Assembly (NCBI GenBank): GCA_024278555.1
Contig: JAJRSX010000135.1
Coordinates: 1 to 35,546 of the forward strand
Length of the DNA: 35,546 bases
Source of the DNA: a bacterium
GTDB taxonomy: Bacteria > CG2-30-53-67 > CG2-30-70-394
Direction of reading: 5' to 3'
Within the stretch, counting starts at the first letter, position 1, and each line of letters starts with the position of its first letter. The translations under genes were made by a program, and so were the position numbers. The notes below the pieces were generated by a model. The model was given only the letters and a program-made list of their open reading frames with translations. It made no database searches and had not been told where the DNA came from. Below are positions 1 to 7,600 of this stretch, piece after piece.

Positions 1-813
1 CGCCGCCCCCTCCCCCACCCCCGGGATCTTGGGCACCTCCACCCCGGCGGCGGCGAGGTCGCGGCCGTAGCGGCGCAGGACCAGCGGCGCGGTGGCCCAG
101 GCGAAGGTGAGCACGGGCGGGGCCACCGCCGCCTGCGCCGCGGCCACCGTGGCGCTGAAGGTGGTGTGGCCGGCGAGGAGCGGCTCGGGGAGGCCGTGGC
201 GCAGGCGGACGAAGGGGATCTCCGCCAGGAGGACCCGCGCCCCGGCGGCGTCCACCGGCCGCCCCTCGGCGGTGTAGATGACCCGCCGCGCCGGCGCCGG
301 GTAGTAGAACTCCGGGTGCGACTCGAACGGCGGCGAGACGAGGACGTGGGAGAGGCGGTCCTGGGGCCGGCCGAAGAGGGAGAGGGCGTAGCCGGCGTAG
401 AAGCCCATGGTCTTGCGGCCGCCGGCGAGGGAGACGTGGAGCGCCGCTTCGGGGTCGGAGGTGAGCTGCCGTACCTGTTCGGTGATGGCGTCGGCCGCCG
501 CCTCGTTGTCGCCCGGGGTGCGCAGGTCGCCCACCCCGGTGTCGGCGCCGATGGTGTGGATGGTGGTCTCATCGAAGCGGATGGCACCGAGGTGGTAGTC
601 GCGGCGGAGGCGCTGAAACCAGCCGGGCTCGCCGGCGAGCAGCGTCAGCCGCGCCCGCTCCGCCCCCTCGGCGGTGGTCAGCAGGTGGACCTCGGTGGGC
701 GTCCACGGCGACTCCGAGGCCACGGCGAGGCCGTAGAGGGTCTCGGTGACTACCTGCGGCGTGAGGCCGGTGGCCACCAGGAGGATGCGACGCGGGTAGG
801 TGTGGGGGTCCAT
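1..813 (-). CDS. CRISPR-associated CARF protein, NE0113 family (ring nuclease / Csm6-like), partial
   Basis: The frame is open from the ATG at 813 to the window edge, giving 271 residues without a stop, so the C-terminus lies outside. A purine-rich GAGGAG sits just upstream of the ATG. Two segments identify it. The N-terminal Rossmann strand and turn ILLVATGLTPQVVTETL (residues 10-26) is typical of CARF domains. The central block SLAGGRKTMGFYAGYALSLF (about 128-147), followed by RLSHVLVSPPFE, is the hallmark of the NE0113 family (TIGR02584, Pfam Cas_NE0113). CARF proteins of this kind bind cyclic oligoadenylate made by the type III effector Cas10 and either cleave RNA or degrade the messenger. 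The C-terminal effector part, if any, is not visible, so nuclease type is undecided. No cas gene or CRISPR array is seen inside the window; a type III locus should lie to the left. It is divergent from the large gene at 1667. Confidence 0.85.
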   Translation of the reverse strand, partial: MDPHTYPRRILLVATGLTPQVVTETLYGLAVASESPWTPTEVHLLTTAEGAERARLTLLAGEPGWFQRLRRDYHLGAIRFDETTIHTIGADTGVGDLRTPGDNEAAADAITEQVRQLTSDPEAALHVSLAGGRKTMGFYAGYALSLFGRPQDRLSHVLVSPPFESHPEFYYPAPARRVIYTAEGRPVDAAGARVLLAEIPFVRLRHGLPEPLLAGHTTFSATVAAAQAAVAPPVLTFAWATAPLVLRRYGRDLAAAGVEVPKIPGVGEGAA

Positions 814-1329
814 GAGGGCTCCTCGCGTACCGGTGGGATCAGAGGCCCCGGCAGGTGGGTGGCGGAGAGAGGGAGGGGGCTCCGCCATCAACACCCCACC
901 GGGGCCCAACCATGAGGTGCAGGTAGGTGCTGATCGCCCTCGCCACCCCTACCCCCCCATCTCCCACGAGCAGCCGTCGAGGAGGTACCGGGCGAACCTC
1001 TTTCCATTCCATATAGATCCTCGTGCCATCGCCACCGAATGGCCACCACTCTCCACCCGCCCCATCACCTCCGCACCTGCCGCAAGCTTGCCACTTCGAC
1101 CCTGCCCATACAGCGTCCGGGGTCCGAGGCTACGGAGGACGCAAAGGCTCACGCCGGGGATGAGACGGCAAATGGGCTGGCGGGTGGGTGGGGTGGCGCC
1201 TTGCAGGCCACTGCGTGCGCTCGTTGGTGATCACCTCCGCCACCGATCTCCCGTCATGGCTCCGATCGACCGCGGTGCCGCCAAGATCGGTCGGGATACC
1301 TTTCAGCGGATATCGATAAACGAATGCCA

Positions 1330-1432
1330 CGGAAATCAATAGGTTACATCGTTGTATTTATTGTCTTGTCGTTTTCTTTACATTTTTTCCGCGCATGGCG
1401 CACATTTTTTGCTAAGTTTTGTTAACCATTCG
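1330..1432 (+). promoter_or_regulatory. AT-rich island, probable promoter region of the 1667 operon
   Basis: This stretch is strikingly rich in A and T, with runs such as TTGTATTTATTG, TCTTTACATTTTTT and TTTTTTGCTAAGTTTTG, inside DNA that is otherwise near 70 percent GC. It is the natural place for promoter elements of the downstream operon. No pair of -35 and -10 hexamers with ideal spacing stands out, so I mark the region rather than a site. Confidence 0.3.
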
Positions 1433-1461
1433 GGCGCGTCGCACGGTACGAACCTTGCGTA

Positions 1462-1488
1462 GATTCTGGTGAGGTAATCCTCGGAATC
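1462..1488 (+). other. Stem-loop in the leader of the giant gene
   Basis: GATTC and GAGG are followed by the loop TAAT and then CCTC and GAATC, giving a two-part stem with a small bulge. It lies about 180 bases before the start codon. A second small hairpin, CCTCC with GGAGG, lies at 1514-1534. There is no U-run, so neither is a classical terminator. Confidence 0.35.
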
Positions 1489-1652
1489 AGGGAGAGGAGA
1501 TGGTCGGCCACTCCTCCTACAGGGCGGTTGGAGGCAGATGTCGGCGCAACGGTGGGCGAGGAGTGTGCCTGCACCGCGTGCACGATCCGTCCGGGGCCGC
1601 ACCGCCGGGAGACGCGGCGCGGGCCCTGTTTCGATTCGGGTAGCAACACCGA

Positions 1653-1660
1653 GAGGAGGA
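1653..1660 (+). promoter_or_regulatory. Ribosome binding site that sets the start at 1667
   Basis: GAGGAGGA lies six bases before the ATG at 1667. An in-frame ATG at 1538 also has GGAGG, but only three bases before it, and would add 43 very basic residues before the signal peptide. The 1667 start is therefore preferred. Confidence 0.6.
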
Positions 1661-1666
1661 AGGGCC

Positions 1667-4600
1667 ATGAAGGGTGCCCGCCGTCAGCGCAGACTCTTTA
1701 TGACGTGGATCGGGAGCGGCTGGTTCCGGCAGCTTTGCCCCATGGTGGCGCTCCTCTTCTTCGTCGAGGGGCTCGCGGCCGCCACCGGCGGCCTGCCGCG
1801 ACCACCGGTGGCCCTCGACCTCGGGGTGGCGACCGCCGAGGCGGAGGAGGGGGGCGGCGGCTGGCTCACCGCCACCGTGGCGGCGGACTTCCACGACGCC
1901 GCCATCCAGGAGCAGCTCGCCACCCTCGAGCCGGGGGTGGAATCGGCCGCCGCCTTCGTGGCACGGGAGATCGGTTTCGAGGCGTACACCGGCTCCCTGC
2001 GCGGCGCCCGCGGCACCCTGTGGTCGGGCGCCGGCAACAGCCTCGACCAGGCCTCCCTCCTCATCGCCCTCTTGCGCGGCCAGGGGATCGGCGCCCGCTA
2101 TGTGCGCGGCAGCCTGGGGGAGGCGGAGGTCGAGGCGCTCATCGCCTCCATGTTCGACGCCGAACGGCTCGCCAGCGCGGTGGGCTACGTGCCACCCGGG
2201 TGGCTGCGCAGCGACCCCCTGCACGATCCCGAGCTCGCCGCCACCCTCGCCGACCACTGGTGGGTGGAGCTGGAGGATGGGAGCCAGATCGATCCCGCCT
2301 TCGCCGACGGCCTCCCCCGCGGTACGGCGGAGACGCGCTACTTCGAGCTCCCGAACGGGGTGCGCCACACGGTGACCCTGCGCCTGCAGGCCGACCTCCA
2401 GGGCTTCCTCGGCCTCGACGAGACCGAGACCCCCCTGGAGCACACCTTCGATACGGCGGCGGTCTATGGCCGGCCGATCACCCTTGGCCACTTCATCAAC
2501 GTCCAACAGCCGCCGCAGATCATCAATCTGGGGCTCAAGTCGTACACCTACAGCCCCTACCTGGCCGTCGGCGACGGCGACGGCAACCCGGACAACGACC
2601 GGCTCATCCGCGGTCGCGACTACGTGGAGCAGTTCGGCCTCTTCGGCCTGGTGAACGCCACCCTCACCCGCCTCACCCTGGAGATGGAGGTGGACGACCC
2701 GGGGCGCGCGCCCGCCCTCTACCACCGTGTCCTCCTCGACCGGATCGGCTTTGCCGCGCGCCACGGCGGCGGCGCGCCGGTGGCGGTGGCAAGCGATGCG
2801 CCCGCCCTCAGCGAGTACGACCAGACGGTCCTCTACATCACCCCGGGCTTCCTCGCCCCGGAGGCGGTGGCCCCCCTGCAGGCGGCACGCGCCGACCTCG
2901 CCGACCGCCTCGCCCCCCTCACCCCGGTGGTGGCGGGGCTGGCCGAGGTGGAGCCGGCCACCCTCAGCGGGGCCGACCGGGCGGACCTCCAGGCGTACAC
3001 CACCCTCACCCGGCGGCTCCTGGGCGCCGGCGGCGCCGTCGTGGCGGCCGCCTTCCTGCTCGACTCCGACTCCTACACCCGTACCATGCGGGCGAGCCAC
3101 CTCACCCTCGCCTACTACGACTCACCGCGCCTCACCCTCTTCGAGGCGCGCACCCATGGCGAGGGGGCCGACTCCGCCCTGAGCCTCGGCCTCGACCTGC
3201 GGCGCAACGGCATCCATGCCATCCCCTACCCGGGGCAGAACCTCTTCAACCGCCTCGGTTTCAACTTGGTGAAGGGCCACTGGGACGCCCTCCTCGAGCA
3301 CGGCACCGTCGACCACCTCCTGGGCGGCGAGGGGCACCCCGGCGCCTCCGCCGCGGCGGTCTTCAAGGCCGCCGAGGAGCAGGGGGTCCCCATCCTCTCC
3401 CTCCACGGCGAGGCGGCGATCTCCGGCCGCCTGGAGGGGATGCCCCTCTCCGACGAGGCGCGGGCCCGGATCGGCAGCGCCTTGCGCACCGGCAAGCTGG
3501 TGAACCTCCCCGCCGCCCCGGTCACCGTGGCCGGCCGCCCGGCGATCGCCTGGTACGAGGTCGACGCGGCGACCGGCGAGATGGTGGGGGTGGCCGAGGA
3601 CGGCGGCCACCAGTCGATGCTCGAGTTCGCCCTCATCTCCGCGTTGGTCGGGGTGGGCGGCCTCTTCACGATCACCACGCTGGGCCACAATGTCACGGAT
3701 CTCTTCAGCGGTGAGCACAAGGCGATCGAGGACTACCACCCCTACGATCCGACGAACCTCAACTCGACGACCCTCAACTCCGTGGAGGCGCTCACGAGAA
3801 TGGCCACGGAGGAGACCATCCTTGGCATCAACGTGGGGTTTGCCACAGACGGCTCCGCCTCCTCCGGCGTCGAGGGGCAAGAGGTCAACCTCAGGCCCGA
3901 GCTTGATGACCTCTACACCGTGCTCGATGCCGTCGGCGGCTCCGGCAGCGTCATCGACTTCGCCGGGAGCGACACGGAGGTCCTCTCCCTCTACGCCCCC
4001 GGGCCGAGCGACCGCCACGGGGAGCGGGTCGCGGCCCCCGGGGTCACCCTGGAGGTGGTCCCGGACCCCGCCTTTACCACCAAGGCGGGAGAGAGCCCCC
4101 TCCCCACCGCCTTCCGCGCCCGGATCACCAACACCGGCAACGATGGCGCCTTCCGCCTCACCGCCACCCCGCCGGAGGGGTGGGAGCTCCTCACCGCCCG
4201 AGAGGTGAGCCCCATCCCCGCCGGGGTGACCGGCGAGGTGAGCCTCTACCTCCGCCCCCTCCCGGGGACCTCCCTCCCCGCCCCCGGCGCCCCCCTCGAC
4301 TTCGCGGTCACCGTGACGCGCGAGGCGGCGGCCGCGGGTGCAGTGGTGGCGAGCGCGGTGGGGGTGGAGAGCGGCCTCACCCTGGCGGTCGCCTTCACCA
4401 TGCCGCCGGTCCACCGCCTGCGCCTCACCGCCGCACCGGAGGGGCTGGATGCCGCCCCCGACGGCACCGCGTCCACGACACTCACCCTCACCAACGCAGG
4501 CAACGTGGAGGAGGGGGTCGACCTGACCGTCGACCTCCCCGATGGGGTCACCGCCGGCCCCCTCCCGGCCCACCTCGACCTGGCGCCGGGGGAGAGTGCC

Positions 4601-7600
4601 ACGCCCACCCTCGCCCTCACCGCCCACGGTCTGCCCCTGGCTACCGGCCACACGGCCGCCGCGACGGCGACCTACGGCGACCTGGAGGCGAGCGTGACGC
4701 TGCCGCTCCACATCGCCGCCCCCGGGGCCCTGCCGGCCCTGGCCGGGGCCACCGCCGCCGCCACCCTCGGCCGCGACGGCCTCGCCGAGACCCTCCGGAG
4801 CCTCGGCGACGACCTCGGCCGCCTCTACGAGACGCCGGCGAGCGACCTCGCCCGCGACCGCGTGGTGAGCGGCATCGCCACCCTCACCCCCCTCCTCGAT
4901 GACCCCCTCCTCGCCCCCTTCGCCGCCGGCCTCACGGCGGCGGGCGCCGCGGTGGCGGGGGCCGCACCGGCGGAGACGGCGGCCGCCCTCGACCACCTCG
5001 GCCCCCCCCTCACCGCCCTCGCCGAGCGCCTCGGCCACCTCGCCGCCCACGACGTCGAGGTCGCCCTGCGCCCCAACACCGCCGAGGCCCTCCCCGAGAC
5101 CCCCACCCCCTTCAGCCTCTACCTGCGCAACCGCGGGAGTGAGACCACCACCTACCACCTGCGCCTGGAGGGGATCCCGTCGGGGATCGACGCTACCTTG
5201 AGCCGGACGGAGATCACCCTGCCGCCGGGGATGGCGATCGCCCCCGGGGTGAGCGGTGACGACCTCCTCGATGTCGCCGTCGAGGCCACCCTCACCCAGC
5301 CGGCCCACGAGCTCACCGCCTTCAACTTCCGGGTGGTGGCGACCCCCGAGGGGGCGCCGGAGATCGCCCGCACCGCCCGCGGCCGCTTCACCGCCCGTGA
5401 CGAGCAGGTGGGTGTCGTCGCCGTGGAGGTGGAGCCCCCCTTTGTCGATCCCGGCACCCCGGTCCATCTCGCCGCCCGGCTGCTCAACGCGGTGAACCGC
5501 GACCGCTCCATCCTCGTGGCGGCCGTGGTGCGTGGCGCAGACGGCAGCGTGGTCGCCACCCTTCCGGCCCGGGCGGCGCGGCTCACCGTCCTTGCCTCCC
5601 TCGACACGATCGACCTCGGCACCCTCGAGACCGGCGCCCTCGCCCTCGGGAGCTACCGGGTGGAGGTGGCGGTGAGTGAGGCGGACGGGACGCCGATCCC
5701 CGGGGCCACCGCCGGCGCCACCCTCCTCCTGGGCTCACCGGTCACCGCGACCCTCACCGCGAGCCCCGCCGTGGTACCGCCGGGCGAGGGGGAGGTGGAG
5801 GTGCGCCTGGTGGTGGCAGCTACCCTCGACGCCGAGGGCGGCGACCCCCTCCTCGGGGTGCGCGAGACCGCCGGCACCGGGCGGACGGTGGCGGTACGCG
5901 GCGGCTACGCCTACGTGGGCGGCACGGAGGGGGTCTCGGTCCTCGACGTCCACGACCCGCGTAACCCGCAGCTCGTCCACACCTTCGAGTCCCCCGGCGA
6001 GAACCGGATCTCGATCGACGGCGACCGCCTCCTGGTGGCCCACGGCCGCGACCTGCACCTCTACGACCTGACCGATCCGCTCCACCCGGATCCGATCGCC
6101 ACTGCCGCCGGCGGGGTCACCGGCACCCACCCCACCCACCTCGCCGTCCACGGCGACCTCGCCGTGATCAACACGGCGATCTTCGGGTGGAGCGGCTCCA
6201 CCCTCCTCTTCGTGCGCGGCGACGCCCTCCTCTTCGACGTGAGCGACCCAGCGGCACCGCGCCCCCTCGGCCTCCTCTTCGACACCCCCCAGAGCTTTCA
6301 CCCCGAGTGGCCGGGGAGCGACTTCTGGATCGGTGAGGATAGCGCTGCCACCGGTACCACCCTCTACCTGCCGAGTGCCAGCGCCCCGGGGAGCGGCGCC
6401 GGTGGGGTGGGGCGGCTGCGAATCCTCGACGTGACGAGCCCCGACACGGTGGCGGAGGTGGCCCACCTCGACCTGCCGGGGACCGCCCTCCTCCACGCGG
6501 TGGCGGTGAGCGGGGAGCGCGCCCTGGTGGCGGGGAGCACCGGCCCCTTCTCCATCCAGGGCGGCACGCCCCTGGCCAGCGGCGACCTCACCCTCCACCT
6601 CCTCGACCTCCACGACCCGCGCCACCCCACGATCCTCGGCTCCACCACCCTCGATGACGTGGCGACCAGCCGCTACCACCGCCTCTCCCTCACCGCCGGC
6701 CCGGACCACCGCTTCGTCCTGAACGGGGCGACCGTGGCGGGCGAGCCGGTGGTACGCCTGGTGGAGGCGGGCGACCCGACCCACATCGAGGTGGCCGACC
6801 TGCCGGCGACCGCGTTGGTGGCGGACTCGGACCTCGACGCCGGCCTCCTCTACACCGCGTCCACCTCGGGCCTCGCCATCTACGACCTCGGCGCCCTCCT
6901 GGGGGTGGCGGTGGGCGCCCGCATCGACCTGCCCGACGACGGCTCGGCCGACCCCCTCGCCGGCTCCTTCAGTGAGCCCCCGGCGGCGACCCTCGCCGGG
7001 GTGGAGGCCGACACCCTCGTCTGGCCCCTCACCCTCACCGCCGCCCACCCCAGCCACACGGTGACCTGGCAGAGCCGCCTCCCCGGCCTGCAGCCGGGTG
7101 AGGTGCGGGATGTCGCCATCGGCGGCACGGTGGAGTTCACCACCGGCGGGGCCACCTCCACCTTGGCCCTGGCGCCGGTGGTGGTGGCGGTGGAGCAGAT
7201 CCTCGCCCTCGCCCCCGCCGCCGCCGAGGCACGCCCGGGCGCGGCGGCGGCCTACTCCCTCACGGTGAGCAACCCGACCGCCACCGGCGTGACCTACACC
7301 CTGGCGGTGGAGGGGGTGCCGGAGGCGTGGGTGGCGCTGCCGCCGTCGGTCGAGGTGGCCGCCGGGGGAAGGGCCCAGGTACCCCTCACCCTCCGCGCCG
7401 AGCCCTTCGCCGCGGCCGGCGACCACGGCTTCGCGGTGGTGGCCGCCACCGCGGCCGGGGTCCGCGGGGAGGTCCACGGCGACCTCATCCTCAGCGGCGC
7501 CCCGGTGGCGGAGACGGCACGCCACGGGGTGGTTGCAGCGCTCATCCCGCTGCAGCCCACCGCCGGCCAGGGGAGCGAGGCCACCTACCGGGTGCGCCTG

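Larger units (their letters stand above)
814..1666. other. Long intergenic region between the CARF gene and the giant secreted protein
   Basis: About 850 bases without a convincing gene. Short open frames exist on both strands, but none has a good ribosome site combined with family resemblance. The first 500 bases are GC-rich. An isolated GGACGCAAAGGC at 1138-1149 resembles repeats seen near 14590 and 18910. From about 1330 the composition becomes AT-rich, then returns to GC-rich leader sequence with two small stem-loops before the strong ribosome site at 1653. No CRISPR repeat-spacer pattern is present. Confidence 0.6.

Noticed and set aside
166-915. Plus-strand 249-residue frame over the CARF gene
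   Set aside because: It is the antisense shadow of the minus-strand NE0113-family gene, which has clear family motifs.
839-1012. Minus-strand frame of about 57 residues beginning MEWKEVRPVPP
   Set aside because: No ribosome site of note and codon use unlike neighbouring genes; it resembles no family.
814-1666. Possible CRISPR array next to the CARF gene
   Set aside because: No repeated units of 25-40 bases with regular spacing are present.
1462-1666. Riboswitch in the leader of the giant gene
   Set aside because: The visible stems do not match the conserved cores of cyclic di-GMP, cobalamin or glycine riboswitches that I can recall.
1528-3714. Long open frames overlapping the giant gene on both strands, some over 700 residues
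   Set aside because: They are rich in Pro, Arg and Gly, lack motifs, and mirror the third-base GC of the real gene in another frame.
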